The position numbers were made by a program, and so were the translations under genes. From Anthostomella pinea (Eukaryota; Ascomycota; Sordariomycetes; Xylariales; Xylariaceae): DNA of 64,000 nt. The DNA lies in assembly GCA_963556695.1 (NCBI GenBank), contig CAUWAG010000019.1, positions 1,054,001-1,118,000 on the forward strand, in the 5' to 3' direction. The notes under the pieces were generated by a model. That model saw only the letters and a list, made by a program, of their open reading frames with translations. It searched no databases and was not told where the DNA came from. Positions 49,375-62,480 of the stretch are shown in pieces (within the stretch, counting starts at the first letter, position 1; every line of letters begins with the position of its first letter).

Positions 49375-49520
49375 ATATTACCGCATTAAATAGTAGCTTT
49401 ATAGTTGTGAAGGTTTAATTCTTATATATTCTAAGTTTTATTATTTAACTAGATTTATAACTTCCTTCTTTCTGTATGTATATGAATAGAGTCATTGTTA
49501 TAATTACTTATAAATAAACT
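49375..49520 (+). repeat. Upstream LTR-like copy of the Ty3/Gypsy relic (minimum extent)
   Basis: By eye about 70% similar to 57,040-57,185, in the same orientation. Shared anchors: gcattaaata-tagctt, the block ttaactag-tttataa/g, then a ttcctt pyrimidine block and ttactta near the end. The pair brackets the pol relic, as expected of LTRs. True boundaries cannot be seen after such decay. Confidence 0.5.
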
Positions 49521-50162
49521 ACTATAGTCTTATATACTATTTCGAAATCTTTTTAATCCCGTTTTAATTTCTTTTTCTCCTTGATTTAATGTCGATATAT
49601 TCTTTAACCCGTTTTAACTCGGATATCTTATCCCGCCGGCTTTTTATTATTAATTCTTCATTGACATTTGATTAGCTCGATACTGTTACTATCTTTTCAT
49701 AGTTAAACAATAAATTAACTTTAGATGTATTTCGATTTTAAATTAAAACGACGCATTTTCGATACCGTTTGCTTATATTGTGTCCTTTCTATACCGCTAG
49801 CCCGGCTTTATCATTATTATTAAACGTTGCGTTAAACAGGTTAATCATGTTTTTTTAAGCGATAGGCTTAACAGTAACAAAGTTGTTACGATTTTATTCG
49901 GGTAAGTTGTTAACCTTCTAAAAATTATAACCTTCAACAGTTATTAGAAAATCTTAAAGCTTCATACTTAATTAAATAGAATCGTTACGACTTAACCTTT
50001 TCTGAGTTAAAACGAAGCAATTTTAAATATTAATATACTTCGAACTTATAACGACTTTCTTATAACTTAATTTTGATCTTAATGTTTTTAACGGAAATAA
50101 GTCTGCTTAATCTTTAGTTTATACGCTTTTTATAAGCTTCAAATCAAACTAGCAAACGGTCT

Positions 50163-50522
50163 TTTCTCTTACTGCTTATATAGGACGCTAAAATAATTAT
50201 ATAGTTATACATGTCCTTAAAACTCTTATAGAAACATTTAAAATTTTCAACTTATTGCCTTATTTAATATGAAATGCTTCAAAATAGAAATAAACCGGTA
50301 GAATAACGTTGAATTTATTCGTTATTTATAATAATCGCTGGTAATGGCATAAAAAGGGTACAAAATAGCACAAATTAAAAAAAAATTAAAAATCGCATTA
50401 CGTTGAATAGGTACAAACTTCAAACCCGATGTAAGGTTTATTAAAACTATACCCTAAAAGTCTTCAACTTTAATCCTAACCGATCGTAACAAAAAACCCG
50501 TTTAACGTATATGAAATAGCCG

Positions 50523-50612
<90 letters not shown>

Positions 50613-51290
50613 TCTTTTAAAAAGGATTTTTTAATTTTAATTTTAAAGTTTTCATTTTTTAATCATATGTTATGCAACAATCAGATAACAATTAAAGTCT
50701 TAACATAAACTTATGAACCCGTACTTACTCGTGCTCCGCGTTCTATATATCTTAGTACTAAATATACTAAATATTTAAAACTTCTTGATCCGGCCGTTTA
50801 AAAAGAACTTGAATATACGTAACTTTTATTACATAATATACAGAAGAATATAAAGTTAAAATATCAGAATCAAAATATAAATACAATGGCCGTATAATCA
50901 AAAAATTAATGTATTTTAAAGTAATAAACTATATAATGGTATTAAGTAATTAACTTTTTAATTACATAAATTAAAAATAGTTAGCTGGTAAAAGCTAAAA
51001 CAATAAATAAATTAAGTTCATAACTCGGATTATAAACGTAAAAGATAATAAAATTGCTTTGTAATTTAAATTTTAGCGACAATCTGAAGTTGAAATTGAA
51101 AAGAAAATCGGTATCGGTATCGGTATAAAGTAATATATGGAATAATTAAGCGACTATTATCGGCGTTGACGTTGGCGCTAGCGTTTCCACCAAGTTGGAA
51201 GTATCTACTTTTAACTTAATTTATTTAACAATCCACTAAAGCTGCTTACAAACCTCGTAACCAACTTATCAAAAATATGAAATAAATATA
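50163..51290 (+). repeat. 1.1-1.2 kb diverged repeat, copy A
   Basis: Matches 61,246-62,480 block by block in the same order: atttaatatgaaat, then aaccgatcgtaacaaaaaaccc versus aaccaattgtaataaaaccc, then tccgcgttc versus cccgcgttg, and finally tataaacgtaaaa, tatcggtatcggtat and ggcgtt. Copy A is interrupted by a TTA microsatellite. It lies between the upstream LTR-like copy and the reverse transcriptase relic, so it may be nested in the Gypsy element. Confidence 0.55.
50525..50611. repeat. Trinucleotide microsatellite (tta)n, about 29 copies
   Basis: Perfect run inside copy A of the 1.2-kb repeat; absent from copy B. Confidence 0.95.
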
Positions 51291-53499
51291 TAACAAGGCA
51301 GTTGCAAGCTATACCTAACGTATTAAAACCTTTTAATTTAAATAAGCTAGTTTTGAATATAAGTTTATAATATTATATCTTTAACTTCAATTATTATTTT
51401 AGTAAGCAAGGGAGTGGCAACGTAGTAATAGTAAGGCTTTAACTTGTTAATATTTATATGCGATAAAAATACATTAATCTTAAGTAAGAAAAACATATTG
51501 ATTAATGTACTTATTATTTTATAAAAATAACATTTCACTCTTGTTAACCAAAAATTTTAAAACTTCGAATTTTTAAAAAGACGGTCTTTACTTAGGTTCA
51601 AGATAAGGTCGATTTTTTATGAAAATCTTACTCGAAACTTTTTTAAAAGTACGCTTAATAAATAAGGAATTTAATAGCTTATAAAATAAGTTAACTTTAA
51701 AGATTTAATTATATATTTAACCTTAGCTTATATTATTATGAACTTAGTAGCTTAAAGCTCGTAAGGGGTTAAAAGCTTAAAACAAGCTAATCCTATTTAC
51801 TTTAATTTTATCTTGCGCTTTGAACGATATCCTAACGCGTTCAAAGTTATAAATAAGTAATACGTCGATATTTTTAAAAATAAGGTTTATAAGAAGGTAT
51901 AAAACGCCTTTATATTGGTTTTAATTCGCTTTAAGGGTGTTAACTTTATTTACTAGGTTCGCTTATACCGCGCTCTTATTAATAATTTTATTAATCAAGC
52001 TTTTCAATTTAAACGTTTAAAAGATAATAAAAGGCCCGTTTTTGTTTCCTGAAATAGTCAAGACGCCCTCATTTATGAAGTTTAATAAAGCAATTTTATA
52101 AACTTTAATAAGATTAATACTTTCCAAAGCTTTATTACCGCTAATAAAAAGGCTTATCGCTACCGCTTCAACCTTTATAACTATTACGATAGTTTAAGTT
52201 ATTATATTATAAGCTATCTCGTTAAAGCAGCGTTTGAAAAGCGTTGAAAACGAGGCCGATATGTTCATAAAAGCCTAAGAAAACGCTTAATCTTGAAACA
52301 TAAACGCTTTTAAAAACGTGTATTTTCATATTAATTTTTAAAGAAAGGAGCTAAACCTATATATACACATATATAATAAGTCTTAATATAACTTTCCTTC
52401 TGAACTTAGTTTGATAAATTATATCGGTTATATATTACTTTAGATCAAATGTCAATTATAACTTATAAGGTTTCGTCGAGTTTTTCTTTATGTAATAATT
52501 TAGGCTCGCTTTTAAGCAGTTTTTAAATCTACGTACTTTTCGTCTGACTAAAGAATCTAGTAATGGTTTTCTTACTCAATAAACCACGCTTTAATATAAT
52601 ATCGGTAAGGAATTAAATTTTTCCTTCCCTTCTTATAGCCTTTAAATAGCCATAATGTTATTTTAAGACTTTTTTAACTACGGCATTATAACCTTTTTAT
52701 TGATTTAATTATTAACATTATATATTTCAAAAACTAAATAGTTCGTACTAGTTATACATTTAAACTATTACAGATAACCCGTTTAATGACAGCTTATAAC
52801 ATTTTGTATATATTTTGTTCAAAGAAGTAAAGATTAACAAAATAACGTAGACACCGGTTTACCTTTAAATAAAAACCTGTTCAATCCCAACTTATAAATA
52901 GGGCCTTTTTAACTTAACCTGCTTTCTAATACGAAAAACCCTAAAATTAAGGTTTCATAGCTATTAACTTTAAAAGTATTTTTTAATACCGACATAAAAA
53001 ATACTTAGGTTGAAACTATATTGCTTTAAAAGTTTATAATTAAAGCCGATATTTTAACAACTACCGTTATTACTTAAAATTACAAAACGACGGAAGGTTT
53101 GATTGAATATCATAAATGGCTGCTTTGCTAAGGAACTTGATATCAATATGCTTATAAAAATACTTTATTAGATCTTTACCGCGGCATTAAATACCGGCCT
53201 TTTAGGCCGTAGCTATGGCGTTTTTATAATTAAGTTAATAAAATACCCCAGTTACGAAGGATTATTAAAGATAATATTTGAAAGTACTTTAATAAAAAAC
53301 CGACGCCGTTTATAAAGTGGATTATTATAAAGTTACTAATGAATTATTTACAACCTTATTAAGACGTTTGTAATAAAACGCCGATAAATCAGTTTTATAC
53401 CGGCCGTACGATTATAAAACTAACTTACTTTTAAGTATTATAATACTTATTACCTATACGTAATTTTGAAAAAAAATATCTTTTTAGCCATATAACAAT

Positions 53500-54101
53500 A
53501 CCTTGATTATCGCCTTATTAAAGGCTTTTTTAAAGCTAGTTCCTTTCTTACTGCTACTTTTATTATCAAACTAGAAATCTAAACGGCGGCATTTTAATTT
53601 ACGTCGATTACCACGAACTTAATAATATTACGGTTAAGAACTAATACTTAACCTTTTTAAAATAAAGAACGCTCGATTTTTTAAAAAGTAAAAACTTTCG
53701 TTAAGCTCGATATTATATCAACGTTTAATTGCCTTTGACTCTCTTAAAAAAAGTAAAAAACAGTTCTTTTTATTAGGTTTAATTCATTTCAATACTTAAT
53801 AGCTAACTTTTAATATAATTACAACGTTCAGTATATTTGAATATTGAATTAACGATATATTAGCTGAAATTTTCAATTAGTATATAATGGTATAGTTTAA
53901 TAAAGTTCTAAGATATATTAATATTTAAGTAAAATATCTTTAATAGGTTCATAACACTTTTTCGCGTTTTATCAAAGCCGGTTTTAAATATTATTATTGG
54001 TAAGTACAAGTTCGAAGTCATACGAATTAGAATACTTTAGATTTATTATTTTTCTTTCCAAAATTAATATAAACTATAAAAAGGCTTTGATTATGTATGC
54101 G

Positions 54102-54134
<33 letters not shown>

Positions 54135-55620
54135 GGTTGTGAATCGAAATTGCTTCGTAATTTCGAACGCTTTATAAACTTTGTGTATTATTATCGGAAA
54201 TTTATTAAACAAAATGGAATTTCTTAGCCTTTAGTTACCTTAATAAGTTAGAGCTGACAGTTAAACTATTTAAATAAGGCTATTTTAACTGTGTCTAATT
54301 AGTTAAAAGTTTCATTTATTAACATGGTAGTTTCCCTTATTAGGACCTTTTAAAAATTTCGATAGAAATAAACACTTTTAAGACTAAGCGACTTAAACGT
54401 CCTTTCTAAAGTTGAACAGGACGGGTTACACTACCTTATTACTTACTTTTCGGTAAAATACTTCTTTATTACATATAATTACGAAATTTACGATAAAAAG
54501 TTATTTATAATCATTAAGGCTTCCAAAAAGTAGCGTTTAAAGCTTTACAGTTACGAAGACGTTATTTAACTTATCACGAAATATAAAACCGTTTAATATA
54601 TTATTATTATAAAGCTTTGAAATAAACGCGAAGTATATTAATCGGAGTTTTTAACTAATTTCCGTTTTCATATTACGTATTATATAAGGTTTTTTATTAA
54701 TATTTCAAATTCTTTATTTCGCTACTTTAGCGATAAGCCGGCGGATAAAACAGATATAACGGATAATAAGGTAACGAACCGGTTTTAAACGCCTCTCCCT
54801 TAAAATTAAACATTAATATGCTTACGTGTTTTTACATCATAAACTTCAAAAACCTAGTTAATATTTTGATTCATACCGCTGGAAGTCTTTAACCGTATTT
54901 AAGCTATTTTTACCGAACTGAATAGAAATGTTAAAAAAGGGTTTCCTACTTAAAATATGAAATAATCCCGCGTTATTAAAGCTAATTACGTATTGCTTTA
55001 AACCCGTATTTACGTTAATGACCGGCTATTTCTTTGTTTGGACGAAATTGTACGGCTTTAAATATTATAACGTACTTACGCGTTTATTTTAGGAAACATT
55101 TAGAACGCTTTAAACCTAATAATTTATTTTACCGTATACATTTTGAACTTAACCTTTTTTATAACGTCACCGCCTTTATTAAAGGCCATTACTTTTTCTA
55201 GCGTACTAAGCGTGTTAATAGTCTCCTTTTTAACCTTTTTAGCCTTTTCCGGTTTCTTTTTACATGTAAACGGACGTTCGAATCATTCATATCGGCTTTT
55301 TATCGGAATATAACCATTTCGAGGCTATAATCAGTTATATTTTAATCATAATCAATAAATGTGTAAATATACGACATGTTTTACCCGTTTTAAAGATGAA
55401 CATGCGTCCATTAATTATTGCTCTCGTTCTATAAGTATATCGCTTTTAGGGAATTTTATAAATCATATTTTTTAATAATAGATTTTAATTTCTCTAAACT
55501 TTTTAGAAAGAGTTGAATAGACGTTTAGGTATTTTTTTAACTTATTTTATAGGTTTTTACTTTGAAGCAAACGGATAAGCAGACATCATAAACGTTAATA
55601 TCAAATAATACTTAAAATCA
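53500..55620 (+). mobile_element. Decayed Ty3/Gypsy retrotransposon pol relic (RT, RNase H, integrase)
   Basis: Translating the plus strand through its many stops shows fungal Ty3/Gypsy pol in canonical order. Reverse transcriptase (53,500-54,230): an ILIYVDYRELNNITVKN-like start block, FVKLDII, KFEV, then FINFVYYYRKFIK at the thumb. RNase H (54,400-54,790): ITYFS, NYEIYDK, IIKA, SEFLTNF, FRYFSDKPADKTD. Integrase (55,150-55,620): TDV-x-IIHIGFLSEYN, then a KELNRRLGI block and FEANG near the end, corresponding to the usual HPETDG-type motif. All parts have frameshifts and RIP-type stops, so it is inactive. A G30 tract sits inside the RT. Confidence 0.75.
54104..54133 (+). repeat. Homopolymer G30 tract
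   Basis: Thirty consecutive G residues within AT-rich DNA and inside the RT relic; potential G-quadruplex former, slippage product or assembly artefact. Confidence 0.95.
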
Positions 55621-57039
55621 TCGTTTTTTTTAAACTACGAAGCTAACTATTCAACTTCAAGTAGATTTATTATCAATAATTATATATTCAAAACAATAAA
55701 ACCTTCTTCCTTTTTTTAAATTATGATTTTATCCGGTAAAAAGTTTAAAGCTAATCTAACTTTTAAACGATGCCGATGTGAAGTTATATCGGTAAAAGTT
55801 TGTCAATATTCGTATATTTATAAAGAAATTCGAGAGCGTAATAATTTAAGCGAAGGTTTTTATATTAAAAGCTTGAGATTGTTATAAAGATTGTACGAAC
55901 TTAAAGCGAGAGATTTTTATCGTTTATAAAGAGTGAATCAAGTTTAGCTTAATATAAAAGATCCAAACATTGGTAAGCCGGTTAAAAAGTTATATAAGTA
56001 ATGAATGGGCTTGTTTTTTATAATAACAACGTACCGACGAGTTATCGCTTTTTAATTACTTCATGATCTTGAAGTTAAGTTTTTTACATATTATATTTAT
56101 TTCGTTCGTAAGCTTAAAAACGGTTACGCTAAGTATAAATTTATAAATAGAACGCATTAAAACCGTATTAAAGGCGTTTTAAGAACAAGAAATAACCTGA
56201 TTGATAGTTCAAATACGTACCGTGTAAATCTTTTTCGCTCTTATGATATTATAATACTTACAAGGTTTTTTTAAGCATTTTTAGAGCGTAAATAAGCGAT
56301 AAGATTAAGTTAGTAACTACGAAGTAAATAGCTTTATTATGATAAAAGTTACCGATATTATCGTTCTTAAAAAAACTTAATGATTTAATTCATTACCTCA
56401 AGTTAAGTTAGCTGAGTTATTTCATATTTAACGAAATTGCTTTAATTCCGTTTTATTAACGTTTTATAAGATTTAAATTGAATAAGTTTACTTATTATAG
56501 CTTTTTTTTGTCGGTAATATATTTATTATATTAAATAAACGTTGAAAAAGGATATTTATTTAAAAAGTTAACGTTTTATTAACGGGATAGTTATTCTTTA
56601 TGCGCGTAGCGTAGGGCAATTAAAACAAGGTTATAAAAATGTCAAAGTATATGACGTATAAGTAAATAAAGACGATTGAAGTAAAAACGGGATATTTTGA
56701 TAATTACGAATAATAATCTTTATTAAGTTAGTATGATATCGGGAGCGGAAAACGCGTTTATAGGTGATATTCAATAAAAATTAAGTTTAAGGACGAGAAG
56801 ATATAAATATAAGTATGTTATATATTAAGCACGAGATTAGAACGATTTATATAGTTCTAATTCTGGGTATTAATAAATAAAAAGGGCGGTAAGACCGGGT
56901 AGATAAGAAGCGGACCTATTAATACCGCTTTAAATAACCGGACTTTTGTATTAATAACGGCCTATTAACGGCCTTAAGTTAACTACCCGGAGTACTAGTT
57001 TCGTTATTATAATTAAATTAATTATAGTTTAAAAAGAGG

Positions 57040-57185
57040 TATGATTACGGCATTAAATAATAGCTTCATAAATAAAAAAATTTAACCTTTATATATATTA
57101 AATCTAATTACTTAACTAGTTTTATAGGTTTCCTTTTCCTTTATATAAATTAATAGAGCTATTTGTTTAGTTACTTACAACCGAA
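57040..57185 (+). repeat. Downstream LTR-like copy of the Ty3/Gypsy relic (minimum extent)
   Basis: Partner of 49,375-49,520, located about 1.4 kb after the integrase relic, as expected for a 3' LTR. The whole element would then span roughly 7.8 kb. Confidence 0.5.
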
Positions 57186-57473
57186 TTATAACATTAAGCT
57201 TAAAATGAAGTAAACTAGCTAGTAACAAAGTAGAAATATAAACTTCGAGCGTAACGAATATTAAATAACTAAGTGTCGCTTTAAGAGTGACTTAAAATAT
57301 TGAACGGCTAACATTTAACTTGAATAACGCTTAAAGCAAACGGCCGACGTATTAAATAGCTAAAAATGCAATTAAAAGTAACTAAAAGTTATACTTAAAT
57401 AAAATAAATAGAACAATAAATTGACGTATATATAATCCCAAGGTTTTTATCGCGTTATATATAAAAAGGTTTC

Positions 57474-57676
57474 GTCACGCTGCCTGCGGCGTTGTGGTGG
57501 AATCTGGTGTTGTATTCCCAAAATAACAAGGTGAGCAAGGAAAGGAATCCAGGTGCGCGTGCACCCGAATGGCTGCAGCACATAGGGTGGGTCCTTCCTT
57601 ATCTAATCTACACGTGACCTGATGACTCAGCATCCAACCAGGTTGATACAGGGGCTGGACCGTCACAAAAAGCGCG
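57474..57676 (-). repeat. Short GC-normal island 1 (inverted relative to island 2)
   Basis: About 200 bp of balanced composition embedded in AT-rich DNA. Its reverse complement shares cattcgggtgca, then a ggattcctttcc-like block, and a gtcacgtg motif with island 2. CGTCAC stands at both edges (57,473-57,478 and 57,660-57,665), a candidate target-site duplication. No coding capacity. Confidence 0.6.
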
Positions 57677-57861
57677 TAAGGTAATTAATAGATTACATTA
57701 AAAAAATGCGTTTAAAAATGAAAGCCTTAACTTGAAAGCGAAGAAGATTAAAAGAAAATGCTTAGAAATGCTTAAAAGTAAACAATGTTCATATTAATTT
57801 AACATCGCAGAAGAATTAAACAATTAAAAACCTACTCGATAAGATAAACTTAGATTTAAAC

Positions 57862-58356
57862 ATGATTTGTGATGGTTCCACCATCCATCAGGTCTAGCGA
57901 TGGTCCCTATGGTCCCCGGGTCACGTGACTGAGCACGTGACTGATCGGACGACAGGTTGATCCATGCCCTGGTGGGTCTGGTGGGGGACGACTGCCCATA
58001 TCTTGCTGCCCACCAATTCGGGTGCATCTCCAGATCTTTCTTTTCCTTCTACCAGAGTTCGTTATACGTCGATAGTCAATAAGGGTCCTTGTATCCTTGC
58101 AATACATTTACGGAATCGTGACAAGATTAACTGTGATGGATCTGACATCCATCAGGTGACTAGGGTTATTGGTGGGGTTGACGCGTTGCCCCACTGCACA
58201 GATTGATAGATAATTGTGGGTCGGGATTTGGGATGTGTCATTCCACCAGAATTGGCTGGTGCTGCAGATCCTTCTTCCCTTCCTCACCAAAGTATTTCTG
58301 TACAATTGAGGATATTGATGGGCATTCTCGTCCTGGTCTTCAAGCTGCCCCATGAC
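57862..58356 (+). repeat. GC-normal island 2 with two tandem diverged units
   Basis: About 495 bp of balanced composition. It consists of two related units: tgtgatggttccaccatcca and the catcaggt block at 57,867, repeated as tgtgatggatctgacatcca and catcaggt at about 58,131. Each unit ends with a cagatc-tt-ctt-cctt block. CATGA occurs at both edges (57,860 and 58,350). Non-coding; perhaps a short non-autonomous element. Confidence 0.6.
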
Positions 58357-59104
58357 ATTAACGTTATTTAATTCATGATATTAAAGTATATTATATGATA
58401 TAACAGGTTATTTACTTTGTTATTAACGAGCGATGATATATATATACGCGTTTTAAATATTGTATGAAATTAAAAACTAAGAATCAAAGTAAAAAATACA
58501 TATAACAAAAGTAAAATATAATCATGTATATAAAAAAGATTTATGAAGAAGAATTGATAAAGGTTTAATTATTTTCACTATATTACGGCAACGTATAAGC
58601 TGAAATAAGGGTTAAGATATTATTAATATTAATAACCTTTAATCGCTGTTAACGGCACAACCTTAATATAAGCTTAATTTTCGCCGATTTAAATATTTAA
58701 AGCGTATATTTTTAATTTTTTCACGATACGAAGTAACTAATATAAGAAATTAATTTTAAACATCATTCCTACTTACAACAAGCTTGCTTATAGTTTATTT
58801 GACCGCTTATAATGAGTAAAACTTTAATAATTAAAAGTCTAATATTAATTCTTATTCCTACCTAATTAACTAATAGCTATAAGTAGGATTTATTTATACG
58901 TAAGTAATATATAAGGATTTGCCAGACCTTGAAGTTATATAAGAACTTATTAAAGACTTGAACATATTTTACTATTAATCAACCAATAATAATACAAGAT
59001 TATTAACGTTTTCCCGTTTATATTATACATATCGGTTTATAAATAATGTTTTTATAATTTAAAAAAGTTTATTATTAAATAAAGAAATCTTAAGAAATTT
59101 TCCT

Positions 59105-59280
59105 TTTTTTACTGCCTATACATACAGTTCAAGCCGTTATATACTTATATATGCTATTAAAACTTGTATAGGGAATATAAAATACTTTAAGATGTAAAGA
59201 AACGTATACAATAACTTTAAATGTCTTTGTAGTTTATTTTAGTTGCTATTAATGGCGTGAATAAGGCATAAAATACTATC
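59105..59280 (+). repeat. Partial copy C of the 1.2-kb repeat
   Basis: Shares the leading part of copies A and B: tactgcctata, gccgttatat, aatataaaatactttaagatgtaaa, then aacaactttaaat-like and tagttta blocks. Similarity fades after about 180 bp. Confidence 0.4.
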
Positions 59281-61245
59281 TTGAAATATTAAATTGTCTT
59301 AGAAATAAAATTTTGTTGATTTATTGACAAAGAATTTAAATTTATAATAGTTAAACTTATTATAAAACCCTGGTTTACAGTAGAAACCAATCAAAACTTT
59401 ATTAACGTTAAATCGTTCGTTAGCACTTTCGTCCTTATTGGCAGTAATTATATAACTCAATACGTAACATATTATAACTATGAGGTTTTTAGTGTATAAT
59501 TAAATATTATACGTTTAAAAACATATTAAAACGCGATTTACGGGTTTTACAATTATTAATTATAATTAGCAAAATTTTAAGAATTTTGAGAAATATAATT
59601 AAAGATTTCTTAAATTAATGTTATCTCTGCCTACTACTTTTATTTTTAAGTCGACATTTTGAGCCAGTCAAAATATATAACAGTTTATGATTAGCTATAG
59701 TTATATTATCTTTAGGTTTAAACTAAAGGTATTAAGAGCATTATTCGCAAAGCGAAAAGTATAGTATAAACGTAACAGCATTGTTATATGTAAGAAAAAG
59801 TCTATCGATTGTTTATTATTAATAAATACGCTTAAATCCCTGGTAGGTTTTTATACGACCCGATAACCTGGCTAACCCTTATATACTACTTATATATATA
59901 TATATATATATTATTTATACGCGCTTTTTAACCATAACGAAAAGCTATATATAATTAGTTATCTTCTGAATTGATCTAATAAACTGAAAACCATATTCTT
60001 TATCACCCTATTAACTATTAGAAAATATTATAACATACTAACTAATATATAATTTCCTTCTTAATAACTTAAGCGTATTATATCACTTTGACGTACATAA
60101 TTATATGGCCTTTAACTAAATTTTGTAAATTATAACATACTTATTTATATATAATTATACGCTTAACAAATGAACTGTTTTTATACCTATTTTACTTATA
60201 AGTGAATACCGAACTGTTTAACTTAAAGTTATTTTATTACTTTATTAAAGTACTATCTAACTTGTTAACGCTTTAATATATTGTAATTTAAAATATACGT
60301 GTTTGGTGATCGATTGAATGTTATTTTATTTACTAATAATCCTAATATGGCACGCGTAAAACAGATTAAAATCTTCGGAATACTGGTAAAGATATTACGC
60401 AATAACATTAATAATGATTTTTACGTATTTAATTATTACTTTAAATAGTTTTATATGTTTAAAAGTAAGATTATTTTCAAATCGAGCTTAAAATAACGTT
60501 ATACAAAAGTTAAACTTATCGAGTATAAAACCATACTTAAACGTTTCTTCGTTAGTTATTCGATCTTTAAAAACACGAAAAAAGGCGTATTTGAAGCTAA
60601 TAAGCTTGAAAAGTAATATAAAAGCGCGTTGTTTTTCGTATCCGATGAACTTAAGCGCCTTTGTTCAATATTAAAATTAATCGACCCTTATATTTCCGTT
60701 ATTAATACTGTTAACAATTTTAACGTTAACAAATCAATCGGCGCTTTTTATATCTTTATTTATAACCTTTTTTTAATGTTAAAAGCGATAGTTTTTAATT
60801 GTTAAAGATCGTGTTTGAATAATTAAAATTGGTCCATATAGGAAGCAATGATATCCCTTATAAAAAGTTTAATATAGTAAGTATTATTAAAAGTAAATAT
60901 TATAAATATTCGGACTTTAGAGGGTTTTTAAAGGGTTTTTTACAAGGCATTTCTCACCTGCTTAAGCCCGTATAAGGGGTTATAAAGCTTGATAATCATA
61001 TTTTTATTATAGCCGTATTCTTTTCATTTCTTAAGTACGTATTGAAACATTGTTTTAGTACAAGGAATGATTTATAAAAATCTTTTTTTTGAACTTACCG
61101 TTGAAGGACGTAGCTATGAAATCTATTTAAATAACACCTTATTTTATTTAAGTAAGGAGTATTATTAAAAAATGTTAAGACATTATTTCAATTATTACAA
61201 TGGTTACTTCGTTATAATTATTGAATAATAATGATAAACTCTCTT

Positions 61246-62480
61246 TATTGCTTATTTAAGCCGTTAAAACCGTTATATGTTTATTTATCTCGTTAAAGCC
61301 CTTAAAAACATATGAAAAGGCTTTATTCATCGCGTTATTTAATATGAAATATTTTAAGACGTAAATAAACGTACGAAACAACTTTAAATATATCCGTAGT
61401 TTATAATAATTATTACCAACAGTGAGAAAAAGGTCCGAAATAGTAAACAGTTAAAAATATTATTAAGATTGTATCGCGTACAGGTGATCGGAGGCGATAT
61501 AGAAAGAGGTGTTGTTCATTTTAAGATCTATAATATGAAGCTAGAAACGTACCCCTATGCCTAGCCACTTAGATACCACTTACGTAGATATTACCTTGTA
61601 ACAGGTTGTGTTATGCCGAATAGTTATAAGCTTTAAAACTGTTATAAGATTTAGTAAAGGCACGTTAAGTAAGTCTTAAATTTTAAGCTAGCTACGGATA
61701 TAACTTTTTAAATTATAGTATGAGATTTACTAACTTTAATAACTAACCAATTGTAATAAAACCCATATTTGACGCGTATAAAACGGCCGTCTTTTAAATG
61801 AAAAGAAAATTTTTATTTAAACTATTATTATAGCCAAGTCACTTATCACTATATTTTATAAAACAATTAAGTAATGATCAAATTTTCAACCTAAGTTTAC
61901 TAGCTCGTATTTAATCGAGTCCCGCGTTGCGTTCGTCTTAATATCAAATATGTGATTGTTTTTTACTTAATAATCTAGTTAATTGAAACAGAACCAAAAG
62001 CTAAAGAACAGATTTTTAATTAAATAGAATACGAAACGAATTAGACTTAAAATACTGGAAATAAGACGGGAATATATTAGCGTTACAATATGAAATTACG
62101 ACAGAAATTAAATTAATAAATTAGAGGACGGTATCAAATAATAAATTATTAAGTTATATACTTATAAAAAGTCTTAAGTACTAAAGCTTGTAACGGTAAA
62201 TAAACCGAGTTTATAAATCAAATTATAAACGTAAAAAACAATGAAATCGCTTTATAGTTTAAAGTTATAGCGATGATTTAACGTCAAAGTTAAAAGGACG
62301 ATTGTTATCGGTACGAGGCGGTATATTAAACAGATCGGGCGATTATCATCGGTGTCGGTATCGGCGTTAACATTCCAATTAACGAGATGATATTTAGCTT
62401 TAAATTAGTTTAATTAGCAATTAACTAACGACCGTTGAAAACCCCGTAAAATACCCAGTAAAATAAAAAATGAAAATAAA
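61246..62480 (+). repeat. 1.2 kb diverged repeat, copy B
   Basis: Direct-orientation partner of copy A (50,163-51,290), lacking the TTA microsatellite. See copy A for the matching blocks. Confidence 0.55.

Noticed and set aside
51900..52330. Plus-strand stretch with a few long readable segments, considered as gag of the Gypsy relic
   Set aside because: Position would fit, but no zinc knuckle or capsid pattern could be seen, so it is not annotated.
53997..54227. 76-residue frame containing a poly-Gly run
   Set aside because: The Gly run is the translated G30 tract; the remainder is the RT relic, not a gene.
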